From positions 1 through 64,000 of the forward strand of contig CAYVIZ010000001.1 in NCBI GenBank assembly GCA_964451715.1: a DNA stretch of 64,000 nt, read 5' to 3'. The stretch's first letter is position 1, and each line of letters opens with the position of its first letter. The notes beneath the pieces were generated by a model. The model made no database searches and was not told the origin of the DNA. It saw only the letters and a list, made by a program, of their open reading frames with translations. Below, piece by piece: positions 51,046-59,026 of this stretch. Origin of the DNA: Tiamatella sp964451715 (GTDB lineage: Archaea > Thermoproteota > Thermoprotei_A > Sulfolobales > Acidilobaceae). Position numbers and translations under genes: made by a program.

Positions 51046-51492
51046 ATTACAACGCATTCCATCAGGCTTGAAGGCATATCCTTTAGCTCAGCACACCTTA
51101 CCAGTATAGAGGGGAAAAACTACGGTTTACACGGCCACACCTTCAATGTTTCTATAGAATTGTATGGGCTACCTGTTAAGGACAGTTATACAATAGTTGA
51201 TATCACGCATCTCAGATCGAGGGTTGTCTCTATAGTGAATGATCTCGATCACAAAGTTATCCTAGGAGAAGAACAGAAAAAGCTGGGCAAATATTTGGAG
51301 GATAAAGGGGTCGAGGTATTTTATATACCATACCCCCAAGCTTCCATGGAAGCTCTATCCGAGTATATTGCATTAAAGTTATGGGAAATAGTTAGGGATT
51401 GGGAAAACGTTGATGGAATAAAGGTGTGTGTCTCTCAAGGTAGCTTCGAGTGGGCTTGCTTCGAAAAACGATCCAACCCCTCAGAGGAATAG
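51046..51492 (+). CDS. 6-pyruvoyltetrahydropterin synthase/QueD homologue
   Basis: A 148-residue homologue of PTPS/QueD, T-fold enzymes of pterin and deazapurine synthesis. Zinc ligands appear as FSSAH near residues 13-17 and LHGH near 28-31. The usual CxxxHGH cysteine is replaced by Asn (NYGLHGH), and the ExxxxHGH form is absent too, so the reaction is uncertain. The frame is open back to a TAA at 51013 and contains no ATG, GTG or TTG before TTG 51160, which would remove all zinc ligands. ATT 51046 or ATC 51061 is therefore the likely start. It lies 57 bases after fixX with its own TATA box. Confidence 0.75.
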   Translation: MTTHSIRLEGISFSSAHLTSIEGKNYGLHGHTFNVSIELYGLPVKDSYTIVDITHLRSRVVSIVNDLDHKVILGEEQKKLGKYLEDKGVEVFYIPYPQASMEALSEYIALKLWEIVRDWENVDGIKVCVSQGSFEWACFEKRSNPSEE

Positions 51493-51497
51493 CATCC

Positions 51498-51731
51498 TTA
51501 TCTCCTACCGAGCTTCCTAGCCTCCCTCTCTGTCTCCCTAAGCATTAAGATGTCTCCTATCCTCACCGGTCCTAGTACGTTCCTTGTTATTATTCTACCC
51601 TTATCTCTACCCTCTAAGACTCTTACATGCACTTGTGTAACCTCTCCCGATACACCTGTCCTGCCTATGATCTGGATAACTTCGGCTGGGTATCCTAGCT
51701 CCTCTGTTATACTAGTACCTTTCTCGCTCAA
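51498..51731 (-). CDS. rps28e: Ribosomal protein S28e
   Basis: A 77-residue small-subunit protein with the S28e OB-fold: PAEVIQIIGRTGVSGEVTQVHVRVLEGRDKGRIITRNVLGPVRIGDILMLRETEREARKLGRR in outline, ending in the invariant LRETEREAR. It is convergent with the PTPS homologue (5-base gap). Confidence 0.96.
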   Translation of the reverse strand: MSEKGTSITEELGYPAEVIQIIGRTGVSGEVTQVHVRVLEGRDKGRIITRNVLGPVRIGDILMLRETEREARKLGRR

Positions 51732-51849
51732 GTCTTTTTCACCCGTCTAGGCTTCTTTTACAAGGAATAGGATTTAGAGGGGATAAAAACTTATTTAAAC
51801 TATGTACATCGATTACCCCCATAACAGTGAGTATACAGGGTGATAGGTA

Positions 51850-52032
51850 TTGCCTAAAGAGCAGGTATGCGCGTTTTGCGGTAAAACCATCGAGCCAGGC
51901 ACCGGAGTTATGTATGTTACCAAGAGAGGGAATATACTCTGGTTCTGCTCTAGCAAGTGTATGAAGAACTACCTGGTGTTAAGACGGAACCCGAGGAAGT
52001 TGAAGTGGACAAAAAGTTACGGGATAAGATAG
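51850..52032 (+). CDS. rpl24e: Ribosomal protein L24e
   Basis: A 60-residue zinc-ribbon ribosomal protein. CAFCGKTIEPGTGVMYV and WFCSSKCMKNYLVLRRNPRKLKWT are the family's C-x2-C...C-x3-C zinc site. TTG 51850 is preceded by GGTGATA. It is divergent from rps28e and followed by ndk. Confidence 0.96.
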   Translation: MPKEQVCAFCGKTIEPGTGVMYVTKRGNILWFCSSKCMKNYLVLRRNPRKLKWTKSYGIR

Positions 52033-52067
52033 GCTTTATACTTTAAATTAATTGGGGTGATGTTTTG

Positions 52068-52487
52068 ATGGCTGTAGAGAAGACTTTTGTGATGATAAAA
52101 CCAGATGGAGTAAAAAGAGGACTAATAGGCGAGGTCATATCCCGCTTCGAGAGGAAGGGGTTCATCATAAAAGCGTTAAAGATGGTTAAACTGGATAAAG
52201 AGAAGGCGGAACAGCTTTACAGTGTTCACAGGGATAAACCCTTCTTTAACGAGTTAGTAGAGTTCGTCACCAGCGGGCCTGTCGTGGCCATGGTTCTAGA
52301 AGGCGAGAGCGCTATCAGTGTAGTTAGAACGATGATAGGATCTACAGATGGGCGCAAGGCTGCGCCTGGCACTATTAGAGGGGACTATGCTTTGGACATA
52401 CAAGAGAATGTTGTACATGCGTCAGATTCTGGAGAAAGCTTTGAAAGAGAGTACAGGGTGTTCTTCTCCCCCGAAGAGATAGCCTGA
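52068..52487 (+). CDS. ndk: Nucleoside diphosphate kinase
   Basis: A 139-residue kinase that equilibrates NTP/NDP pools. TFVMIKPDGVKRGLIGEVISRFERKGF at the start and the phospho-histidine segment NVVHASDSGESFEREYRVFF are diagnostic. ATG 52068 follows GGGGTGATG. It is 35 bases after rpl24e, the usual archaeal order, and nearly abuts aIF5B tail-to-tail. Confidence 0.97.
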   Translation: MAVEKTFVMIKPDGVKRGLIGEVISRFERKGFIIKALKMVKLDKEKAEQLYSVHRDKPFFNELVEFVTSGPVVAMVLEGESAISVVRTMIGSTDGRKAAPGTIRGDYALDIQENVVHASDSGESFEREYRVFFSPEEIA

Positions 52488-52488
52488 A

Positions 52489-54321
52489 CTATTTTTCAAT
52501 TATTTTCTGCAAACGTTTACCGAGAATCCTGTATAGCGGATCTGCATTCTTCTTTATCTCAAGGATCTCGGCAAGAATCATCAGTTCGTCCCTAGATAAA
52601 TCCCTACTATAATTCTCTATTATCTCTCTTGCATGCTCAGCAGGTACATCTGTGTATAGTACATCGCCTTCGAAGACATGTCTCCCCACCATTGATTTAC
52701 CTTTAATAGAAACGGCTACAGCCATGCCCATAGTTGCTTCTTGTAGAGCCTCGTCCCTATCGCGTATACCGGAAATCTCCCCTATGACCCTGCCATCCTT
52801 TCTTATGAGTTTGTATCCAGGCCTTATTCGGCCTCCTAGCACTTCGACACCCACGATTATGGGATCGCTTCTTCTGAAGACGTGTTCGGGGAGTATCCTT
52901 ATCTTGCCGGGTAGAACGAGTTTATTGAGTTTCTCCATCCTCTCCCTTTCCTTCTCTTCCTTGACCCATTCCTCATAGGATTCAAGCAGCCTGTAGATGA
53001 CGCTGTCGGCGAATATTCTTATCCCCTGCTTCTTAGCCTCTTCCTCCGCCTCGGGCGTGATTTTAACGTTAAACGCCAGTATAACTCCTAGATAGCGGTC
53101 ATGCTTCTTAGTGATGGAGGCGTCTATAACATCGTTCCTAGTCACGTTCCCTATCCCAGCCGCTCTCACAGGGACACCTGACTTTTTAAGAGCATGTGTT
53201 AATGCTTCGAGAGTGCCCAGAGTATCGGCTTTAACTATGACTCCTTCCTTGTCTGTTTTAACTATAACACTCTCAATATCCTTTTGGACTTCCCTCCCCA
53301 GTCTCTCAGCCTCTTCCTCGTTTTCCGCTGCAAGTAGCGGTGCACCGGCGAGAGCCTCCTCTACCCCGGGAGCAGCCACTTTGACTCCCGCGGCTGCAGC
53401 GACTTCTTCAACATAAATGAATTTGCCTTCATGGCTTCTTATCTCCTGTAACGGTCTAGGCATTAGTAATGCTTTTACCCTAGTCACTATAGGCCCGTTG
53501 AGACCGGCTGTAACTATTATATCCCCCTTTCTTAGTATTCCGTCATATATTATTACATCGAGTGTAACACCTAGCCCTGCTTCCTCCTTCACTTCTAACA
53601 CTACTCCTTTAGCGGGTCCCTCCACGTAAACCAGTTTGTTGGCTAGATACTGTTGTATGAGTCCGGCGAGAACGGTGAGAAGCTCTGGTATTCCCTCCCC
53701 GGTACGGGCCGATACAGGTACTATGGCGAAGGTTTTCGTGAAATCCTTTATCCTAAGGAATAAATCAGCTGGTAGCCCTAGATCATACATTTGCCCTATT
53801 ATCTCATATACACGGTTTTCTAGAAGCGTCTTGACTTCGGGTTTCTGCATCCTATAAGATTGAATGAAAGGCGAATCCGGATAGGAGTTCCATCCCGGTA
53901 TGCGGTCTATTTTATTGGCGGCAATTATGAATGGAACCTTTCTTTGCCTCAGTATCTCTATAGCTTCATATGTCTGGTTTTTGAAGCCCTCCATTACGTC
54001 AACAACTAGTATGGCAAAATCGGCCACACTACCTCCACGTTTTCTGAGATTTGTGAATAACTCGTGTCCAGGCGTGTCAATAAACAATAACCCAGGTATT
54101 TTTAGTTTGACTGGTATGATTTCCTTAAGTGGTTCAGCGATTTTCTCGATTACTTCAGCAGGAACAATGCTTGCTCCTACATGCTGGGTTATTCCACCGG
54201 CCTCCTTCACCGCTACAGCTGTCCCCCTTATCTTGTCAAGCAACGTTGTTTTACCGTGGTCCACATGGCCTAGCACAGTTACTATGGGCTGTCTTAACCT
54301 CTTCTCTTTACCGCTAGCCAT
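52489..54321 (-). CDS. infB: Translation initiation factor aIF5B (IF2 homologue)
   Basis: A 610-residue GTPase that promotes subunit joining and initiator tRNA binding. G1 GHVDHGKTTLL is at about 17-27, G3 DTPGHE and G4 NKID follow, then two beta-barrels flanking a Rossmann-like domain, ending in the helix GKRLQKIIEK. Length is typical of archaeal aIF5B without the eukaryotic N-terminal extension. ATG 54321 is likely; GTG 54324 is adjacent. It is divergent from rps6e. Confidence 0.97.
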   Translation of the reverse strand: MASGKEKRLRQPIVTVLGHVDHGKTTLLDKIRGTAVAVKEAGGITQHVGASIVPAEVIEKIAEPLKEIIPVKLKIPGLLFIDTPGHELFTNLRKRGGSVADFAILVVDVMEGFKNQTYEAIEILRQRKVPFIIAANKIDRIPGWNSYPDSPFIQSYRMQKPEVKTLLENRVYEIIGQMYDLGLPADLFLRIKDFTKTFAIVPVSARTGEGIPELLTVLAGLIQQYLANKLVYVEGPAKGVVLEVKEEAGLGVTLDVIIYDGILRKGDIIVTAGLNGPIVTRVKALLMPRPLQEIRSHEGKFIYVEEVAAAAGVKVAAPGVEEALAGAPLLAAENEEEAERLGREVQKDIESVIVKTDKEGVIVKADTLGTLEALTHALKKSGVPVRAAGIGNVTRNDVIDASITKKHDRYLGVILAFNVKITPEAEEEAKKQGIRIFADSVIYRLLESYEEWVKEEKERERMEKLNKLVLPGKIRILPEHVFRRSDPIIVGVEVLGGRIRPGYKLIRKDGRVIGEISGIRDRDEALQEATMGMAVAVSIKGKSMVGRHVFEGDVLYTDVPAEHAREIIENYSRDLSRDELMILAEILEIKKNADPLYRILGKRLQKIIEK

Positions 54322-54400
54322 CACCCAATCCCTCGCTACACATCATGTCAGAGGAAAAGCATTATATATGATCCATTTCAACGCCTACAGAAGTGCTGGC

Positions 54401-54435
54401 CCCCGCTGCTCTGCTCTCGGTGGGGACCGGCGGGG
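54401..54435 (+). promoter_or_regulatory. GC-rich hairpin in rps6e leader
   Basis: CCCCGCTG (54401-54408) can pair with CGGCGGGG (54428-54435), an 8-base stem with one G-T pair and a 19-base loop. The stem covers part of GGGGTGTG, the probable ribosome binding site of rps6e. A competing pairing of CCCC with GGTGGGG (54419-54425) is possible. A TATA-like ATTATATATG is at about 54361-54370. Confidence 0.4.
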
Positions 54436-54446
54436 TGTGAGAAGAA

Positions 54447-55145
54447 ATGAGCTATATGGAAAGACCCCCACTCAGGGTTGTAATATCTGATCCGAAGGCT
54501 GGCGAGAAAATAGTAAACGTTAAAGTAAAGGGATCGGATGATAGCGCACTCGAGCTAAAGCCTTCAATGGTTAAAAAGAAAGATCAGGAGCGAACAGAGC
54601 TTCCATTAGCTTTTGTAAGCAAGAAGATATATGATGAACTAATGCTTGGAGAAGTAGGAGTGCTTACATTGAGATTCAGAAAAGACGACAAAAAGATTAA
54701 CATCCCCCTCAAGGTTGTTCTAAAAGAGGATTTGCCTGAAGACGAGGTTCATGTAAACATAGAACTCTTAGGAGAGTTAGTCGGTGAAATGGAAGCCGAG
54801 GCCGAAGCTTTCAGAGCGAAGGCTTGGCAAATAGCTGTTCCTGAGGATGTGGCCATAAAGCTGGCCGGCCTCAAAATAAAGGATGAGTTCGACGGGGGCC
54901 TAGTAGGTCTACCCGGCAAGAGGCTCGTAATAACTGGAGGCACGGATGCGACAGGTATACCCATGCGTCCAGATCTACCGGGTGCGACGAGGAAAAGGAT
55001 ACTATTATCCGGGCCTCCCGCGTTTAGGCCGAAGGAGAAGGGAGAGAGGAGGAGAAAACTAGTCAGAGGTAAAGTAGTCCCCGACCCTCGAGGCGAGAGA
55101 AGAAAAACAGCGTTAGCCCAGCTTAACGTTAAGATAAAATACTAA
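54447..55145 (+). CDS. rps6e: Ribosomal protein S6e
   Basis: A 232-residue protein whose C-terminal half is S6e: FDGGLVGLPGKRLVITGGTDATGIPMRPDLPGATRKRILLSGPPAFRPKEKGERRRKLVRG in outline. The N-terminal ~115 residues form an extra domain beginning PLRVVISDPKAGEKIVNVKVKG and including DDKKINIPLKVVLKEDLPEDEVHVNIELL, so this is the long crenarchaeal form. ATG 54447 follows a GC-rich leader. aIF2-gamma follows after 87 bases. Confidence 0.93.
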   Translation: MSYMERPPLRVVISDPKAGEKIVNVKVKGSDDSALELKPSMVKKKDQERTELPLAFVSKKIYDELMLGEVGVLTLRFRKDDKKINIPLKVVLKEDLPEDEVHVNIELLGELVGEMEAEAEAFRAKAWQIAVPEDVAIKLAGLKIKDEFDGGLVGLPGKRLVITGGTDATGIPMRPDLPGATRKRILLSGPPAFRPKEKGERRRKLVRGKVVPDPRGERRKTALAQLNVKIKY

Positions 55146-55232
55146 TTCCCCCGTTCTTTTACGGCTTCCTTCTATACCGCTATTCTTCAATATAATGCTT
55201 AATACCCTGACAACGGACCATTAGTTGAATAC

Positions 55233-56483
55233 ATGGTGTGTATTGTGGCGGAGAAAAGACAACCTGAAGTGAACATTGGAGTGGTAGGCCATGTGGACCA
55301 CGGTAAAACGACTCTTGTCCAGGCACTAACGGGTGTCTGGACTTCCCGTCATAGCGAAGAGCTCAAAAGAGGTATGACCATCAAGCTAGGATACGCGGAT
55401 GGAGATATATACCTGTGTGAAAAGTGCGGGGAACCAGAAGGTTATACCCCCGAGCCTAAATGTCCTTGCAGTGAAGGCGAGCCTAAACTGCTTAGGAGGG
55501 TTTCCTATGTAGATGCCCCTGGCCACGAGATATTAATGGCGACAATGCTCTCTGGTGCAGCATTAATGGATGGCGCGATGCTTGTGATAGCCGCTAACGA
55601 GAAGTGTCCCCAGCCGCAGACATACGAGCATTTCATGGCCCTAGATATAATTGGTGTACGTAACCTAGTAGTTGTTCAAAATAAAGTTGACGCTGTATCC
55701 CCGGAGAGGGCTAGAGAAAACTATGAGGAGATAAGGGAGTTCCTGAGGGGGACATGGGCTGAGAACGTTCCCATAATACCTGTAAGCGCTTTGCATAAGA
55801 TAAACATAGATGTCCTCCTGATGGCCTTAGAGAAATACATACCAACAAAGCCTAAAGCACTCGATAAGGACCCGCTTATGTTTATTGCAAGAAGCTTCGA
55901 CGTTAACAAACCCGGTACTCCTCCTGAGAGGCTTATGGGAGGCGTTATAGGTGGCAGCATTATCCAAGGAGTTTTCAGGGTAGGCGATGAAATAGAGATA
56001 AAGCCAGGCATAAGGATCTCTAAGCCGGGAGGGAAAACGGTTTATGAACCCATCACAACTACGATAGAAAGCCTCAAATTCGGCAGTCTATCCGTAGAAG
56101 AAGCCAAGCCCGGTGGGCTTGTAGCCATAGGAACAAAGCTAGACCCCTCAGTTACCAAGGCCGATAATCTCGTTGGGAACGCCATAGGAAAGCCTGGAAC
56201 ACTTCCGCCAGTCTATAATGCCCTAAGAATAGAGTATCACCTGCTCGAAAGAGTAGTTGGGCTGAAGGAACTTGTGAGAGTGGATAAGATAAATGCTAGG
56301 GAGCCTCTTATGCTTACAGTAGGCACTGCTATAACGCTAGGTGTCACCACCAAGGTCGGCCAAGACGAGCTGGAGATAGTTCTCAAGAGACCAGTAATAG
56401 GGTGGCCAGGAGCTAGAGTCGCTATAAGCAAGCAGATCCATGGCAGATGGAGACTAGTCGGATGGGGTATAATAAAGGACTGA
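55233..56483 (+). CDS. eif2g: Translation initiation factor aIF2, gamma subunit
   Basis: A 416-residue GTPase that carries initiator tRNA to the ribosome. G1 GHVDHGKTTL is at about 17-26, the zinc knuckle CEKCGEPEGYTPEPKCPC near 65-82, G3 DAPGHE, G4 VQNKVD. Three-domain length is standard. Gene order rps6e-aIF2gamma-PIN-rpo7 is common in archaea. ATG 55233 is the likely start, with GTG 55245 possible. Confidence 0.97.
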   Translation: MVCIVAEKRQPEVNIGVVGHVDHGKTTLVQALTGVWTSRHSEELKRGMTIKLGYADGDIYLCEKCGEPEGYTPEPKCPCSEGEPKLLRRVSYVDAPGHEILMATMLSGAALMDGAMLVIAANEKCPQPQTYEHFMALDIIGVRNLVVVQNKVDAVSPERARENYEEIREFLRGTWAENVPIIPVSALHKINIDVLLMALEKYIPTKPKALDKDPLMFIARSFDVNKPGTPPERLMGGVIGGSIIQGVFRVGDEIEIKPGIRISKPGGKTVYEPITTTIESLKFGSLSVEEAKPGGLVAIGTKLDPSVTKADNLVGNAIGKPGTLPPVYNALRIEYHLLERVVGLKELVRVDKINAREPLMLTVGTAITLGVTTKVGQDELEIVLKRPVIGWPGARVAISKQIHGRWRLVGWGIIKD

Positions 56484-56490
56484 GTGAGAG

Positions 56491-56970
56491 TTGATCAGAG
56501 AAGTAACACTAGAAGAACTAGTTTCCCAGGCTTCCCGCCGCAGCGATCTCCTACTATTCTTAGATACAAGCGCGCTTCTCGCAATAGGATCCGGCAGGCC
56601 TTCGCTCGAGAACCTGCTTGAAACCGCTGAGTTTAAAGGGATAATAGTGATCACTGACTCTGTTAAAAGGGAATTAGAACAACTCCTTCAGGCAAGGGGG
56701 TCGTCTAATTCGATTAAAGCTAAAGTAGCCCTGAGCCTATTAGAGTCTTCGGAAACCGTATTCTACTTAGTTAAACCAAGTAACACGCATTATTCTAGTG
56801 CTGATGATGAAATCTATATGAAAGCACTCAACCTAGCTCGTAGAGGATACAGGATCGCAGTGGCAACACTTGATAAAGGACTACGTAGGAGACTCCGGCA
56901 ATCAGGTATTGCAGCCATATTCCTTAGAAGAAGCGAGAATAGGTTTGAGCTGGAGGGATACGTTGAATAG
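56491..56970 (+). CDS. PIN-domain ribonuclease (VapC/Fcf1-like)
   Basis: A 159-residue PIN-domain protein. LLLFLDTSALLAI has the first acidic residue, VKRELEQLL the glutamate, DDEIYMKAL and VATLDKGLRRRL the further acidic residues. It is the PIN protein usually found next to aIF2-gamma in archaea and is thought to act on RNA, possibly in rRNA or mRNA turnover. TTG 56491 is 7 bases after aIF2gamma; operonic. Confidence 0.85.
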   Translation: MIREVTLEELVSQASRRSDLLLFLDTSALLAIGSGRPSLENLLETAEFKGIIVITDSVKRELEQLLQARGSSNSIKAKVALSLLESSETVFYLVKPSNTHYSSADDEIYMKALNLARRGYRIAVATLDKGLRRRLRQSGIAAIFLRRSENRFELEGYVE

Positions 56971-57035
56971 AAACATTTTTGTGCTTTTAAATACCCCATA
57001 GCCTAAAGAGGTTTAGTTCACGGGGATGTAATGTA

Positions 57036-57602
57036 ATGTACTACGTTGCACGTATAAGGAAGATGCTAAAAATACCTCCCAACATGATATTTGAAGACAG
57101 GAGTATAAAGGAAATAGCGTTAGAGCTTCTCCGTAAGGATTTCGTGGAAGGGCTTGAGGGTCGTAATGATGAAGATCTAGGAATTATTTTAGCTGTAGAC
57201 AACCTGGAGGTCCTGTCGAAGGGTATAATAATTCCTGGCGACCCGCGCCTCTACGTGGAGGTAGAATTCGACGCGCTTACATACAAGCCTGTACCCAACG
57301 AGGTTGTGAAAGGCAGGGTAGTAGATGTTAAGAACTTTGGCCTCTTCGTCAATATAGGCCCCGTCGAGGGGTTGGTTCATAAGACTCAGATTATGGATGA
57401 ACCCGTTAAATTCGACCCTTCCAGAGGAGCCTTCATAGGAGTGAAAAGCAACCGTATAATAGAGCTTGGCGATATTGTGAGGGCCCGAGTCGCGCAGGTA
57501 TCCACGAAAGGCGGATGGTTGAAAGTAGGGCTTACTATGAGACAGCCTTTCCTAGGTAAGGAGGAGTGGATAGAAAGCGAGAGAGAGAAGGTGAGCTCAT
57601 AA
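57036..57602 (+). CDS. rpo7: RNA polymerase subunit Rpo7 (RpoE1)
   Basis: A 188-residue homologue of eukaryal RPB7, which forms the stalk with Rpo4. The N-terminal RNP-like domain (1-80) starts YYVARIRKMLKIPPNMIFEDRSI, and the S1 domain (about 85-175) has VVKGRVVDVKNFGLFVNIGPVEGLVHKTQIMD. The stop overlaps the ATG of spt4 by one base (TAATG). Confidence 0.96.
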   Translation: MYYVARIRKMLKIPPNMIFEDRSIKEIALELLRKDFVEGLEGRNDEDLGIILAVDNLEVLSKGIIIPGDPRLYVEVEFDALTYKPVPNEVVKGRVVDVKNFGLFVNIGPVEGLVHKTQIMDEPVKFDPSRGAFIGVKSNRIIELGDIVRARVAQVSTKGGWLKVGLTMRQPFLGKEEWIESEREKVSS

Positions 57603-57838
57603 TGGGTTATAGGAGAACTAGGCGTCCCATTTTTAAGGCCTGCAAGAAATGTGGAGGCCTAGTAGATTTAGACGCTAAGAGTTGTCCTTATTGCGGGTCT
57701 TCATCATTTACAGAGGACTGGGAGGGGATGATAATAATTGTAGATCCGAACAAGTCTAAGGTAGCCCAACTCATAAACAGGAGCGACAAACCCGGCATCT
57801 ATGCTATAAAAGTAGGGGGAAAGGTGGTTCTTAAGTAG
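57602..57838 (+). CDS. spt4: Transcription elongation factor Spt4 (RpoE2)
   Basis: A 78-residue zinc protein that pairs with Spt5 to keep RNA polymerase processive. CKKCGGLVDLDAKSCPYCG binds zinc and SSFTEDWEGMIIIVDPNKSKVAQLI is family-typical. ATG 57602 overlaps the rpo7 stop. The kinase gene begins 2 bases after its stop. Confidence 0.96.
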   Translation: MGYRRTRRPIFKACKKCGGLVDLDAKSCPYCGSSSFTEDWEGMIIIVDPNKSKVAQLINRSDKPGIYAIKVGGKVVLK

Positions 57839-57840
57839 CT

Positions 57841-58389
57841 ATGAAATGCCTTGGGATAACTTCTAGAGATGTAAGAATGGACTTCTCTATTCCTAGAGGA
57901 ATAATCGTATCGCAACAAATAGACGACTGGGTAAAGGGGAATCTAAAGGGAAGACACGTTATTAGTGTAGGAGACGTTGTAACAGAAACGCTGGTAAGGA
58001 ACAATATAAAGCCCATTGTTGCAGTGGTCGACTATAAAACTAGGCGGGCTTTAATCCTGCCGGAATATAAAGCCCATTTAAACGAGTATGAGTATATTAA
58101 TGTTAGAAACCCTCCTGGAACCATATCTCTTGAGGCTATACATATACTGTGCAACATATTATCCTCCATACAAGGCGATAGACGTGTCGTTGTAGAGGTT
58201 GAAGGAGAAGAGGATATGCTTGCATTGCCTATAATTTCCTGCGCACCCTTATGCTCCATAGTGGTCTACGGCGTTCCCGATGTAGGTATAGCAGCAGTCC
58301 ACGTAACTGAGGAGACTCGTTACATTGCAAGCCAAAGGATAACGTATCTAGAGCCCGTAGATTGCAGTGATTCTATTTCCTCAGTATAA
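57841..58389 (+). CDS. GTP-dependent dephospho-CoA kinase (DUF359)
   Basis: A 182-residue protein of the DUF359 family, shown in Thermococcus to phosphorylate dephospho-CoA with GTP, the last step of CoA synthesis. Motifs seen are SVGDVVTETLVRNNIKPIVAVVDYKTRR near 39-66 and VEGEEDMLALPIISCAPLCSIVVYGVPDVG near 118-147. It follows spt4 by 2 bases in the operon. Confidence 0.92.
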   Translation: MKCLGITSRDVRMDFSIPRGIIVSQQIDDWVKGNLKGRHVISVGDVVTETLVRNNIKPIVAVVDYKTRRALILPEYKAHLNEYEYINVRNPPGTISLEAIHILCNILSSIQGDRRVVVEVEGEEDMLALPIISCAPLCSIVVYGVPDVGIAAVHVTEETRYIASQRITYLEPVDCSDSISSV

Positions 58390-58484
58390 ATAATATGAGC
58401 CTATAGGTTGTAACACATATATAAGGCATTTGTGGATGCCTAGATAATACTGATGTAGTGCGGCGGAGTCTAAGGTGATAGGGT

Positions 58485-58823
58485 TTGAGTGAGCAGGTTG
58501 GAAAGCAGATACAGCTAGGAGAGGGGGTCACGGCCAACGTTGTCAAAGAAGTGTATAACCCATTAATAGGTAAAAAGAAGTTATACCTAGTCGTAAACCA
58601 TCCAGGCCAAGGAACCCCTATGAGATTCTCCATAAGGATGGCCGTGGCCGAGGCTTATTCCGTGGACATGAAGCGTGTTTATGTAAAGTCTATACGAACA
58701 GAGTACGGGAAAACAGAGTCACATGTTATTGTAAATATTTACGATACAGTGGAAAGGGCCCTGAAGTTTGAATCTAAACATATAATAGACAGGAATGGTG
58801 GCTTAGAAGGATTTGAAGAATAA
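58485..58823 (+). CDS. rps24e: Ribosomal protein S24e
   Basis: A 112-residue S24e with the conserved KKLYLVVNHPGQGTPMRFSIRMAVAEAYSVDMKRVYVKSIRTEYGKTESHVIVNIYD in outline. TTG 58485 is 4 bases after GGTGATAGGG. It heads rps24e-rps27ae-kae1-bud32. Confidence 0.95.
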   Translation: MSEQVGKQIQLGEGVTANVVKEVYNPLIGKKKLYLVVNHPGQGTPMRFSIRMAVAEAYSVDMKRVYVKSIRTEYGKTESHVIVNIYDTVERALKFESKHIIDRNGGLEGFEE

Positions 58824-58843
58824 GGGAGGAGAGGTGTGGAGCT

Positions 58844-59026
58844 GTGTCATGGGTTCACAAGCTTTACGAGTACGACTACGATAAGGGCACTATAAAACTA
58901 AAGAATAAGAAGTGCCCTCGCTGTGGAAGCATAATGGGATACCATAAGAAGCCTGTCGAGAGGTGGCATTGTGGTAAATGCGGATATACTGAATTTGTAC
59001 AGTCTTCCACTAGATCTAGAAGATGA
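58844..59026 (+). CDS. rps27ae: Ribosomal protein S27ae
   Basis: A 60-residue zinc ribosomal protein with CPRCGSIMGYHKKPVERWHCGKCGYTEF. GTG 58844 follows GGAGGAGAGGTG. The kae1 gene begins inside its 3' end. Confidence 0.95.
   Translation: MSWVHKLYEYDYDKGTIKLKNKKCPRCGSIMGYHKKPVERWHCGKCGYTEFVQSSTRSRR

Noticed and set aside
51160..51162. TTG 51160 as start of the PTPS homologue
   Set aside because: It would delete all zinc-binding histidines, which are encoded in frame just upstream.
53900..54490. 196-residue plus-strand frame
   Set aside because: It is antisense to aIF5B and runs into the rps6e start; no family features.
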